NCBI RefSeq assembly: GCF_004118265.1
Contig: NZ_SDHW01000005.1
Location: 248,001 to 312,000 of the forward strand
From: Lacibacter luteus
GTDB taxonomy: Bacteria; Bacteroidota; Bacteroidia; Chitinophagales; Chitinophagaceae
Length of the DNA stretch: 64,000 nt
Direction: 5' to 3'
Positions 33,386 to 41,656 of this stretch are shown piece after piece. The position numbers and the translations under genes were made by a program. The notes under the pieces are model-generated. The model had not been told where the DNA came from, did no database searches, and saw nothing but the letters and a program-made list of their open reading frames with translations. Every line of letters starts with the position of its first letter. Position 1 is the first letter of the stretch.

Positions 33386-34216
33386 CTATTTTTTTGTTGT
33401 CCTTATAACAGCTCTTATATACCCAATCGATTCAGCAATTCCCCAAAAAGGATTCTTCATGTCTCTTTCATGTTCCAGGCTTAACATGCCCGAGTAACCA
33501 ACCTGTCTCATCATTCTTACAAAAGCAGGGTAGTCAATAATGCCACGGCCCACTTCTACCGAATAACCTTGTTTTGTGGGAGCGGTCACGTCTTTTAAAT
33601 GCATATCAAATATCCGTGTATGGTATTTTTTCAAATCGGCCACAGCATCTTTTCCGTTGCGGGTATCATGACCAATATCGAGGCAAATGCCCATACGTGG
33701 ATCAAGATCTTTCACATGATTCCATGCATCTTCAGCATCAGGATAAAGTTTAATGTCGGGGCCATGAATATGAATGGCATACTTCATATCATACTCCTGC
33801 ACTTTTTTATTTACATAAGGCAGTAATTCAATATTCGGAACACCAACAATCAACTTTACGCCAACACGTTTGGCATAATCGAAAGCCCGGTCAACCTCCG
33901 CTTCTGTTTTCATGTAAATAGGACCAACTGCATAGGCGGTAACTCCCTTTTCCTTCAGCTTGGTATGGAAGGCTGCAATCTGTTCGTCGGTACTGTTAAG
34001 CGGCAAATGAAAATCTTTCACACAGAGGTAATGCACATCTACCCGTTGCATGGTAGCGAGAGCCGTATCAATGCCGAAGTTGACAAATGTATAACCGGCA
34101 AATGCCACTTTAAATTTTTCATTGTTATCAGCAGGCGGTTGCGGATCGGGGCGTTGTTGGGCTTTCATTACAAAGCTGCAAAGAAGCCCGACAAGCAAAA
34201 GATAATTTTTCTTCAT
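33386..34216 (-). CDS. exported sugar phosphate isomerase/epimerase-like TIM-barrel protein
   Basis: A 276-residue protein. The signal peptide MKKNYLLLVGLLCSFVMKAQ is followed by a xylose-isomerase-like (AP endonuclease 2 superfamily) barrel: VDVHYLCVKDFH, KYAIHIHGPD, GICLDIGHD, IFDMHLKD and MLSLEHERD supply the usual metal-binding D/H/E residues. This family in Bacteroidota is mostly periplasmic and uncharacterised; some act on inositol or keto-sugars. It is monocistronic, so no pathway can be named. Confidence 0.87.
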   Translation of the reverse strand: MKKNYLLLVGLLCSFVMKAQQRPDPQPPADNNEKFKVAFAGYTFVNFGIDTALATMQRVDVHYLCVKDFHLPLNSTDEQIAAFHTKLKEKGVTAYAVGPIYMKTEAEVDRAFDYAKRVGVKLIVGVPNIELLPYVNKKVQEYDMKYAIHIHGPDIKLYPDAEDAWNHVKDLDPRMGICLDIGHDTRNGKDAVADLKKYHTRIFDMHLKDVTAPTKQGYSVEVGRGIIDYPAFVRMMRQVGYSGMLSLEHERDMKNPFWGIAESIGYIRAVIRTTKK

Positions 34217-34483
34217 GTGCTAAAGCTAAAGAACCATTTGCAAATAGTTGTTGGTTTTTACGAAAGGTATCGCTGTTAATTATACAGCACTTGCTATATA
34301 AATAGAGCGGGATACTATATGTCAATAATTAGTTGATAGATGTTTACTTGCTACTAATGAGGCAGGCACAATATTGTTGACTTAACAAATAGTATTTCTG
34401 CCAGATATTGATTTAACTGTTTAGATTTAGAGTAATAGAAAACAAAGTTGCCGGTTTCCGCAATCCTCTTTAAGCCAACTGAT
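34217..34483. other. intergenic gap between two minus-strand genes
   Basis: 267 bp, AT-rich. It should carry the promoter of the isomerase gene and the end of the unknown pair's transcript. I see no convincing hairpin, promoter box or small ORF. Confidence 0.3.
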
Positions 34484-35089
34484 CTATTCTTTTTTTTCTT
34501 TTAAGTTCGATGAAAGCAATTCAATAGCTGAAAAGAGCGTTACAGAGAGGCTTAGTATAAACGCCAGGTAACAGATCAGGAGAGTAAGTTGTGAAGATTT
34601 AATTGATTCCGGGCTCCACAAATAACCGTCCTCAATTTGTTCGGCAGTGTAATAATTGTTCAGCAATTCCATTTCGCAGCTGTGTTCTCCGCTGATATTT
34701 TCTTCCTTACAGATTGCCAAAGATTTGTCGTTTAGGATTCCCCTTACATAGATTGCATCCCATCTGTCGACTTTAATTATAAGATGATTGTACTGTTTAA
34801 AATAAACAACGGAAGTAATTACGGTTGATACAAGCGCAATCCCACATATCATCAACCAGGTTTTGTAATTCTTTTTATATTGTCTTTTATCAAGTGCAAG
34901 GCTGTAAACTGAAAGTGCAGCAATATAAAGAAGAATACACAAGATGATAAACTGAGCAATACCAACCGACAATTTGATAATGCCTCCCGGAGGGGCTATA
35001 TTCAATAGAAAGCCACCAAAAGCGGCAAACAAAACGCCAATAATCTGAATGCCGCTTTTCAGCAAGACTAATTTGTTACTGCTGGCCAT
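34484..35089 (-). CDS. four-helix membrane protein of unknown function
   Basis: A 201-residue protein with hydrophobic segments near 11-31, 40-62, 77-97 and 165-190. The loop between helices 3 and 4 (about 98-164) is polar and has two cysteines (AICKEE and EHSCEM) that could form a disulphide outside the cytoplasm. The C-terminus is basic/charged (LLSSNLKEKKE). Not recognised. Its start overlaps the stop region of the preceding gene by 14 bp, indicating translational coupling with the exported protein upstream. Confidence 0.65.
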   Translation of the reverse strand: MASSNKLVLLKSGIQIIGVLFAAFGGFLLNIAPPGGIIKLSVGIAQFIILCILLYIAALSVYSLALDKRQYKKNYKTWLMICGIALVSTVITSVVYFKQYNHLIIKVDRWDAIYVRGILNDKSLAICKEENISGEHSCEMELLNNYYTAEQIEDGYLWSPESIKSSQLTLLICYLAFILSLSVTLFSAIELLSSNLKEKKE

Positions 35090-36017
35090 TCTGAAGTTTG
35101 ATTGTTTTGGTTAAGCCTGCTTCAATATCAAAGGGAACAATTTCATGGAAAGAGATCACGTTGTCCTTTATTATAAGCAAATGATACAATCCATAACTTA
35201 ATGTGCGAGTGTTATTGGATGGTAAACTATAAGTTAGCTTGTTTCTTGCAGCTTTTGTATCCAGATCTGGTATGATAGCAGCATCGCAACTTAACTGAGA
35301 AGGATTAGCCGGACATTTCTTGCTATTTCCTATATCACGCCAGGTGAGTTTATCAACAAAATAACAGGTTGCATATGGCACAGGGTTATTATTATGATCA
35401 ATAATGTTGAGAAATACCTGGGCTGACGCTACTTTCATCATTGTTTCATAATTATTGAATTGGATCTTTTTTACAAGGCTGTCATTTGATCTGAAGATAT
35501 AGTCGATCATCTCAATATCTTCTTCATCGAAAGCCGGTTTTAGAAAAATATTGTCAAGTAACAACATATTTTGCGATAAGCCCAGGAGTGAGCTCCTGTA
35601 TACTTTGTTATTCTCCCACCTGAGACCTTTTATTTTTGATAACTCGTTTAATGTATCAACATAAGCATCTATATCAGCTGTATAATTTCTTCTGATAGTG
35701 CTAAGAACTTTTGAAATAGATGTTACAAGAATAGTAGAATCTCCAGGTGTAGCTGCTTCTTGCGATGGCACAGCTGTTCCTTGTCGTTGTGGTATTATGT
35801 TGCGAGGCGAATACACGCTGGTAACCAACTTTGCATATTTTGATGTTGGGTTGTAAATATGCTTAGGTTTATACTTTACCGGTGAGGTATCGGAAACTAC
35901 AGTAGAAACTTTGCTGACAGGAGTTGTGGCGTTTACTCTTGAATTGGTCCTTATACGCTGGCTGCTGGCCGAAGCAGTAAGCATAAGCCACGCAAAAAAG
36001 AAGAGTAGCTTTTGCAT
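35076..36017 (-). CDS. exported protein of unknown function
   Basis: A 313-residue protein with a cleavable signal (MQKLLFFFAWLMLTASASSQ), then a long Ser/Thr/Pro-rich low-complexity segment (about 20-90), a helical middle (YTADIDAYVDTLNELSKIKGL) and a C-terminal beta-rich part with QVFLNIIDHNNNPVPYATCYFV, CPANPSQLSCD and HEIVPFDIEAGLTKTIKL. The last part looks like a small Ig-like or carboxypeptidase-regulatory-type domain with paired cysteines. I do not recognise the protein. It overlaps the downstream membrane protein gene by 14 bp and probably acts with it. Confidence 0.65.
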   Translation of the reverse strand: MQKLLFFFAWLMLTASASSQRIRTNSRVNATTPVSKVSTVVSDTSPVKYKPKHIYNPTSKYAKLVTSVYSPRNIIPQRQGTAVPSQEAATPGDSTILVTSISKVLSTIRRNYTADIDAYVDTLNELSKIKGLRWENNKVYRSSLLGLSQNMLLLDNIFLKPAFDEEDIEMIDYIFRSNDSLVKKIQFNNYETMMKVASAQVFLNIIDHNNNPVPYATCYFVDKLTWRDIGNSKKCPANPSQLSCDAAIIPDLDTKAARNKLTYSLPSNNTRTLSYGLYHLLIIKDNVISFHEIVPFDIEAGLTKTIKLQNGQQ

Positions 36018-36166
36018 AATTGTAAGGTTTGGTTAGTTGTAAGGTATAAAAAGCAACATAGAAATAAAATGGTACTTTCCGGGTAGTCTTAGGGTTAAAA
36101 CACCTCCAATTGCATTTTTCCTCATCTTTAAAGTAAAATCAAAACAGCCATCGTCTAGCTTAACAA

Positions 36167-36733
36167 ATGAAGGATGGCATGGAGGCAATGGCCAAACAAC
36201 AAACGATCATATCGGCCGTAAGGGATTACAGCCGGCAACTCTTCGGTTTTATACGCAGCCGTGTAAACAGTAACGAGGATGCCGAGGACATTCTGCAGGA
36301 TGTCTGGTACCAGTTCAGCAATTTTTCGGGAGTTGATTCTGTTGAAAATGTAGGTGGCTGGCTGTACAGGGTAGCCCGTAACCGCATTATCGACAAATCA
36401 CGCAAAAAGAAAGAAGCGCACCTGGATGGTATGCTGTATGAGGATGATGAGAGTGTAAGCTTCTTTTCTTCTTTACTACGCAGTCATGATGTTGATGCAG
36501 AAACACAAACCATGCAACGGGTTATTTGGGATGAGCTGATGGCTGCATTGCAGGAGCTGCCGGAAAAGCAACGCAATGCATTTATCTGGAATGAACTGGA
36601 AGATATGACGCTGCAGGAAATTGCCGACCGTGAAAACGAAAACATCAAGACCATCATTTCACGCAAGCGTTATGCCGTACTGCATTTACGGGAGCGGTTG
36701 GAAACATTGTACAACGATCTTACAAACAATTAA
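36167..36733 (+). CDS. ECF-type RNA polymerase sigma factor
   Basis: A 188-residue sigma-70 family protein with only regions 2 and 4. Region 2 is YSRQLFGFIRSRVNSNEDAEDILQDVWYQF (about 20-50) with GGWLYRVARNRIIDKSRKKK; region 4 is ELPEKQRNAFIWNELEDMTLQEIADRENENIKTIISRKRYAVLHLRERL, a helix-turn-helix. It directs RNA polymerase to a regulon I cannot define. Starts are possible at the ATG 36167 or at the inner ATGs (residues 5, 8). No anti-sigma gene is recognised; a small membrane protein follows 11 bp downstream. Confidence 0.92.
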   Translation: MKDGMEAMAKQQTIISAVRDYSRQLFGFIRSRVNSNEDAEDILQDVWYQFSNFSGVDSVENVGGWLYRVARNRIIDKSRKKKEAHLDGMLYEDDESVSFFSSLLRSHDVDAETQTMQRVIWDELMAALQELPEKQRNAFIWNELEDMTLQEIADRENENIKTIISRKRYAVLHLRERLETLYNDLTNN

Positions 36734-36744
36734 ACTTTTTAAAG

Positions 36745-37098
36745 ATGATGAGGAACAGGAATAAAAAATGGATGGCGTTTATACCCTTGCTGATTGTAGC
36801 AGGTATAGCACTCTTTGGCTGGTTGGTGATGTATTTATGGAATGTGGCATTGGTACCTGCTGTTAACGGTGTTAATGCAATTGGTTTCTGGCAGGCTTTA
36901 GGCATACTGTTACTGAGTAAAATATTGTTCAGCAGTTTTTCGGGTAAAAAGCACAAGGGTGATCATGCATGGAAAAAGAAATGGAGTACGATGAGTGATG
37001 AGGAGCGCACCCGTTTCAGGCAGGAGTGGTGGAAGCGTTGCGGAAAGATGCCCGAAGAAACAAATGTGCCGAAAGATACAACGCAGCAAGGCGAGTAA
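36745..37098 (+). CDS. small membrane protein downstream of the ECF sigma factor
   Basis: A 117-residue protein with two hydrophobic segments (about 11-33 and 43-62) and a cytoplasmic-type C-terminal tail rich in K, W, E and R (KKKWSTMSDEERTRFRQEWWKRCG), ending in a polar stretch. It resembles the small proteins that follow sigma factor genes in this phylum; the tail could contact the sigma factor, which would make it a possible non-classical anti-sigma factor, but this is inference from position. A terminator follows. Confidence 0.72.
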   Translation: MMRNRNKKWMAFIPLLIVAGIALFGWLVMYLWNVALVPAVNGVNAIGFWQALGILLLSKILFSSFSGKKHKGDHAWKKKWSTMSDEERTRFRQEWWKRCGKMPEETNVPKDTTQQGE

Positions 37099-37153
37099 AG
37101 AGTGTGGTTGGTTTTTGGTTTCCTTGTATGTTGATGCAAGGATATTTAAGTTC

Positions 37154-37185
37154 AAAGGCGGTTCTGTTTTCAGAGCTGCCTTTTT
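37154..37185 (+). terminator. terminator of the sigma factor operon
   Basis: AAAGGCGGTTCTG pairs with CAGAGCTGCCTTT (13 bp with two G-U pairs) around TTTT, followed by T-rich sequence. It abuts the stop of the convergent outer-membrane gene. Confidence 0.75.
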
Positions 37186-37187
37186 AT

Positions 37188-38288
37188 TTAAAACGCTTCG
37201 CCAAACTGTACATAAAAACCCTGGTTACCTTTTCCATTTCCAACACCATAATCTAAACGTACATGCAGTTTTTCGGTTTTATTTACAGCAAAGCGAATAC
37301 CTCCGCCATACGAATACTTCAATCTTTGTAATGATACAGTACTGAAACGTCCTGCAACATCACCTGTTCCTGCAAATCCTACAACACTCAAACGTTTATA
37401 AACAGGCACCCGGTATTCTGCCTGCATGCTGAATAAATGATCATCACGATAACGGCCGCTGAAATAACCACGCATACGATCGGCTCCACCCAACGATGCA
37501 ATACTGCGGATGGGAACATCCGAGCCTGTATTAAAAAAGCCATAACCCTGAATAGCCAGGATCTGTTGCCGCCAGATGCGTTTGTACAAACGCAGATCGG
37601 TAATGATATTGGTGTAACGATGATGCGATAGAAGGAGTGAAGTATAATGTGTGGCTTGCACAGAAACCAAGTGTCCACGGTTGGGCCAGAAAGTATTGTT
37701 GCGTTTATCCCACGATAAACTTAAACCCATGCCCGATACCTGGTACGGTTTACTGCCTGCAACATTTTGTTGGTAGAACAAACCTCCGCTTTTTACATTG
37801 ATGTCGATTACCCGTTGAAAATCGTAGATAACACCGGCGAATACTTTTTGACCAAGCAACCGCTCGCCATGCAGGTGCACATAGAACTGGCGGAAATCGT
37901 ATGCTTCCTCATTGGCATCAGCTGTTTGATTGCCCATACCCCAGAAACGATCGGGAAAAGAACTGAACGAAAAATGACTGTTCAGAATATATTTTTCACC
38001 CGGAAAAAATACTGGTCCGTTTACTGTAAATAAAAACTGCTTGCGTAACGAATAGCTGCCGAGAAAACGAATAGAAGAAGTGCGTGTGGTAGAATCTTTT
38101 TTTCTTGTTGTATAAAATGTATACGTGCCGCCTGCACCAAACGACCAGTCGGTTTCAATCGATCGTGATATAACAGGCAGAGCCAGCAAATGATTTTTGT
38201 TTTCTGCGGAATCTTTTTTTTGCTGTGCGTTTACAGCAGGCAACAACAATAAAAAACTGCAAAGAAAAAACAGGCAAATACGCAGCAT
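37188..38288 (-). CDS. BamA/TamA-like outer-membrane beta-barrel protein
   Basis: A 366-residue protein with a signal peptide (MLRICLFFLCSFLLLLPAVNAQ), then only a barrel resembling the bacterial surface antigen (D15/TamA) family: IRFLGSYSLRKQFLFTVNG, FFPGEKYILNSHFSFSSFPDRFWGMGNQT, GMGLSLSWDKRNNTFWPNRGHLV, and the closing LGGADRMRGYFSGRYRDDHL (family RG-F/Y motif), FAGTGDVAG and a final C-terminal Phe. It lacks POTRA domains, so it is not the assembly factor itself. Transport of lipids or export of a partner is possible. It ends 1 bp from the next minus-strand gene, so co-transcription is likely. Confidence 0.82.
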   Translation of the reverse strand: MLRICLFFLCSFLLLLPAVNAQQKKDSAENKNHLLALPVISRSIETDWSFGAGGTYTFYTTRKKDSTTRTSSIRFLGSYSLRKQFLFTVNGPVFFPGEKYILNSHFSFSSFPDRFWGMGNQTADANEEAYDFRQFYVHLHGERLLGQKVFAGVIYDFQRVIDINVKSGGLFYQQNVAGSKPYQVSGMGLSLSWDKRNNTFWPNRGHLVSVQATHYTSLLLSHHRYTNIITDLRLYKRIWRQQILAIQGYGFFNTGSDVPIRSIASLGGADRMRGYFSGRYRDDHLFSMQAEYRVPVYKRLSVVGFAGTGDVAGRFSTVSLQRLKYSYGGGIRFAVNKTEKLHVRLDYGVGNGKGNQGFYVQFGEAF

Positions 38289-39803
38289 TTACACATTGGT
38301 TTGTGAAACGTGAAGAAATGCTTTGCCAAGAAAGGCTGTAATATCGCTTGCAATCATTGCTTCCTGCGATTGTTCGGCAGCAGCAAAATCGCCTGCAAGT
38401 CCGTGCAGGTAAACACCCAGCACAGCAGCCTCCGTTGTGTTATAACCTTGTGCGAGTAAACCGGTTAAGATACCGGTTAGTACATCGCCGCTTCCTGCAG
38501 TAGCCATGCCTGCATTACCTGTACTGTTGAACCATGCATTACCATCGGGGCAGGCAATAAAGCTGTGATGGCTCTTTAATACAATCACACAATTCAATTC
38601 TTCTGCTTTTTCTTTTGCCCGTTCAATGCGTTCAAAATCGTTGGCAACTTTTCCAAACAGGCGTTCAAACTCTTTGGGGTGGGGCGTTAAAATACAGTCG
38701 GTATGTAAAAGAGCAGACAAATCTTTTTTTATTGATAAGAGATTTAAAGCATCAGCATCAAGCACTATAGGCTGGTGTGCCTGTTGCAGCAATTGCATTA
38801 ACACATTTGCTGTTTCTTCGTGCAAACCAATACCGGGCCCGATGCCAATGGCCGCATAGCGTAAGAGATCGGCAGATGCGGCACTTAAATGTTGTTCGTT
38901 GCTATCTGTTTCAACCATTGCTTCGGGTACGGCTGTTTGCAACGGAATATAACCGCATTTTGCTGTATGAACTGTTAACAAACCAACGCCACTTCGTAAA
39001 CAGGCTTTGCTGCTTAAAACTGCTGCACCTGTTTTTCCATACGAGCCTGCAAACAGTAACGCATGACCGAAGTTGCCTTTGTGTGCTGCCGCATTTCTTT
39101 TTTTACAGATCGCCTGCGCAGTTTTACTTTCTATGATTTGATGTGCAGCAATAGTTGCTTCGTAATAAGCAGGATGTAAACCAATATGCAGCAGATGGAT
39201 GCTACCGCAATACTCAGCATTTTCAGCATACAAAAAGCATTGCTTGTACACTTCAAAACTTAAGGTATGATCTGCACGCATACAGATACAGTCTTTACAA
39301 CTTTTATCAGCAAACATGCCTGTAGGAACATCGATGGAAATAACAGTAGCAGGGGAGTTGCTGATGTGTTGCACCAGCTCGGCAATCAATCCTTCCAGCG
39401 GACGATCTAACCCTGTGCCGAGTAAGGCATCGATCACTACATCCTGTAGTTGTAATATGGGAAAAAAATCTGCTGATTGTAAGAAGTGAATGTTGCTTGT
39501 GTATTTATGCAGCAGTTCAAGGTTGCGTTGAAAATCGTCGGTTCCTTTTTTGCCTGTTTCAAGTATGTACACTGTTACATCTGCGTCCTGTGTTAACAGC
39601 TGGCGGGCTATTGCCAAACCATCGCCACCGTTGTTTCCTTTGCCACAAAAAATATGCAGCGGCTTTTGTGCATAACGCTGTTCCAATAACCAGTTACTGC
39701 ATGCTGCTGCGACACGCTCCATCAGTTGAAGTGAAGCAATGGGTTCGTTTGCAATCGTGTACCAATCCCAGTTCCGGATCTGTTCAGCAGTAAAAATTTT
39801 CAT
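38289..39803 (-). CDS. nnr: bifunctional NAD(P)HX epimerase / ADP-dependent dehydratase
   Basis: A 504-residue repair enzyme that restores damaged NAD(P)H hydrates. The N-terminal YjeF_N epimerase domain (1 to about 215) has FCGKGNNGGDGLAIAR and VVIDALLGTGLDRPLEG; the C-terminal carbohydrate-kinase-like dehydratase domain has GAAVLSSKACLRSGVGLLTVHT, GIGPGIG, LDADAL, LTPHPKEFERLFG and the catalytic GSGDVLTGI. Full-length fusion, as usual in bacteria. It starts with ATG; TACCTTTA at 39840-39833 (minus) is a possible -7 box. It overlaps nothing but abuts the outer-membrane gene downstream. Confidence 0.95.
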   Translation of the reverse strand: MKIFTAEQIRNWDWYTIANEPIASLQLMERVAAACSNWLLEQRYAQKPLHIFCGKGNNGGDGLAIARQLLTQDADVTVYILETGKKGTDDFQRNLELLHKYTSNIHFLQSADFFPILQLQDVVIDALLGTGLDRPLEGLIAELVQHISNSPATVISIDVPTGMFADKSCKDCICMRADHTLSFEVYKQCFLYAENAEYCGSIHLLHIGLHPAYYEATIAAHQIIESKTAQAICKKRNAAAHKGNFGHALLFAGSYGKTGAAVLSSKACLRSGVGLLTVHTAKCGYIPLQTAVPEAMVETDSNEQHLSAASADLLRYAAIGIGPGIGLHEETANVLMQLLQQAHQPIVLDADALNLLSIKKDLSALLHTDCILTPHPKEFERLFGKVANDFERIERAKEKAEELNCVIVLKSHHSFIACPDGNAWFNSTGNAGMATAGSGDVLTGILTGLLAQGYNTTEAAVLGVYLHGLAGDFAAAEQSQEAMIASDITAFLGKAFLHVSQTNV

Positions 39804-39862
39804 TGTTCGCTTTTATGCGGTAAACTGTTTTATAAAGGTACAGTTACGAGGCCGTAAAATGA

Positions 39863-39890
39863 AAAAGGCCTGATAACGATCAGACCTTTT
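39863..39890 (-). terminator. terminator of the small barrel gene
   Basis: AAAAGG-C-CTGAT pairs with ATCAG-A-CCTTTT (11 bp with one mismatch), 20 bp after the stop of the next minus-strand gene, with a T-rich tail. Confidence 0.75.
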
Positions 39891-39909
39891 AAGAGACCAA
39901 GAGAACAAA

Positions 39910-40371
39910 TTATTTTTTAGAAGGGAATGCAAAACGAACAGATACTGCAACTGTGGAAGCACGGAAACGAACTGCTTGAATAAAATTCAACTCCGGCTTC
40001 CAGTCAAGAGAAAGATTAACCGGCACACCTGTAAATTGATAATCGACACCAGCAATGCCCGCAATACCGAAATTATCGAAACCACTAAAACCAACATAAG
40101 CACCGCCTCCGTAAAACCACTGCAGATTCGGAACAGCATTGATGGGTTTAAAAACTTCGTACAAGGCTCCTAACGCAATATTCTCCCGCAGGTTTAATAT
40201 TCCTTCTACTGCTTTTCCATTGTTGAAATGATAACGATACGTAAAACCGGTTGAAACAACCTGGTCGTAACTGCCGAGGCGTACACCTGCCTGGTGACGA
40301 ACCTGTGCATTGGCTGCAAGGCCTGCAAATACAAAAACAAGAATGATTGGTAGAAAACGTTTGGGCATCAT
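39910..40371 (-). CDS. small outer-membrane beta-barrel-like protein
   Basis: A 153-residue exported protein. The signal MMPKRFLPIILVFVFAGLAANAQ is followed by strands typical of small barrels (GVRLGSYDQVVSTGFTYRYHF, IALGALYEVFKPINAVPNLQWFYGGGAYVGF) and ends ASTVAVSVRFAFPSKK. It is of the general outer-membrane beta-barrel type abundant in Bacteroidota; no function can be given. It lies 47 bp downstream of nhaA on the same strand. Confidence 0.75.
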   Translation of the reverse strand: MMPKRFLPIILVFVFAGLAANAQVRHQAGVRLGSYDQVVSTGFTYRYHFNNGKAVEGILNLRENIALGALYEVFKPINAVPNLQWFYGGGAYVGFSGFDNFGIAGIAGVDYQFTGVPVNLSLDWKPELNFIQAVRFRASTVAVSVRFAFPSKK

Positions 40372-40418
40372 AATTTTTTAGATTGTATTCAATCATCCGA
40401 AAATGATGCCAGCCGTTT

Positions 40419-41576
40419 TTATTGTTTTTCTTTTATGAAAAATTTAAACCAGGCATATCCGCAGATGATTGCAAGAACAGACGCTACCATAACGGCCATC
40501 TTACTAATATCCTGTGTGAAGGAATCCTTAAAAGCAAGCATCGAAATAAAAATACTCATGGTAAAACCTATGCCGGCAAGCAAACCAAGACCGGTCATGT
40601 GTTTCCAGTTAATGCCTTCGGCGAGCTGGCCTATCTTCAACTTCACCAACAACCAGCAGAAGAGTACAATGCCCAATGGTTTACCAATTACCAAACCGGC
40701 GATGATGCCAATGCTTAAAGAATTGGTCATGTGTTCGGTAAAACCAAGCGGTATAACAATGGCCGTGTTTGCCAATGCAAAGATGGGAATGATGAGAAAG
40801 TTTACATAATTGTGCAGGGCATGTTCAATTGCATCTAACCGTTTAATGGGTATGGTAAATGCAAATAACACACCTGCAATAGTTGCGTGTACACCCGAGT
40901 TAAAAAAGCAAAACCAGAGTGCAGCGCCTAACAGAAAATTCCAGAAACCAAATTTTACTTTAAAACGTGTAAGCAGTAATAGCAACACAAAAATGCCCAT
41001 ACCACTAAAGAGGTAAATTAGTTTGATGGTGCTGGTATAAAAGATGGCAATGGCAACAATAGCTCCCAGGTCGTCAATAATTGCCAAGGCAGTAAGAAAT
41101 ATTTTCAACGCCAATGGTACACGACCCGATATTAGAGAAGCAATACCCAACGAAAAGGCAATATCTGTTGCCATGGGCACACCCCAGCCGTTTGCAAATT
41201 CGGTTCCGTTATTAAATGCAGTAAAGATCAGTGCAGGAACAAGCATGCCACCCAATGCACCCGCAATTGGTAAGATAGATTGTTTAATAGAAGCCAATTC
41301 GCCACTGACCATTTCCCGTTTTATTTCCATACCTACCTGGAAAAAAAAGATAGCCATCAATCCATCGTTGATCCAATGCAAAACAGTATGCGGCAGATAT
41401 TCTCCTGCATGGACTTCTGTACTCCAGAGGTTGATATAAAATTCTCCTGCTGCTGTATTACTAATTACAAGCGACATAACAGTACAAATAAGTAAGCTGA
41501 TGCCAACTGCACGACTGTCGTGTATAAATTCAAGCAAAGGGGAAATGAATACGCTCTTTAAAAAACGAAACGGCAT
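40419..41576 (-). CDS. nhaA: Na+/H+ antiporter NhaA
   Basis: A 385-residue antiporter with about 12 membrane helices. The functional aspartates are seen: the tandem IIDDLGAIVAIA (equivalent to D163/D164 of E. coli) and the D in VPMATDIAFSLG (equivalent to D133). Also LKIFLTALAI, GMEIKREMVSGEL and GLLAGIGFTMSIFI. It exports Na+ or Li+ in exchange for H+ and controls cytoplasmic pH. Full length. A TATCTTTA box ends 3 bp before the ATG, implying an almost leaderless mRNA. Confidence 0.95.
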   Translation of the reverse strand: MPFRFLKSVFISPLLEFIHDSRAVGISLLICTVMSLVISNTAAGEFYINLWSTEVHAGEYLPHTVLHWINDGLMAIFFFQVGMEIKREMVSGELASIKQSILPIAGALGGMLVPALIFTAFNNGTEFANGWGVPMATDIAFSLGIASLISGRVPLALKIFLTALAIIDDLGAIVAIAIFYTSTIKLIYLFSGMGIFVLLLLLTRFKVKFGFWNFLLGAALWFCFFNSGVHATIAGVLFAFTIPIKRLDAIEHALHNYVNFLIIPIFALANTAIVIPLGFTEHMTNSLSIGIIAGLVIGKPLGIVLFCWLLVKLKIGQLAEGINWKHMTGLGLLAGIGFTMSIFISMLAFKDSFTQDISKMAVMVASVLAIICGYAWFKFFIKEKQ

Positions 41577-41579
41577 GCG

Positions 41580-41587
41580 TAAAGATA
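41580..41587 (-). promoter_or_regulatory. putative -7 box of nhaA
   Basis: TATCTTTA, one mismatch from TAnnTTTG, 3 bp before the nhaA ATG. The spacing is the same as for the GH20 gene and pyrE. Confidence 0.4.
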
Positions 41588-41656
41588 AGCATCGATAAGG
41601 ACAGAGGTGAGCCGTCAGTCGTGAATCGTTGGCGAAAAACGGCAGAATGCCGATGG

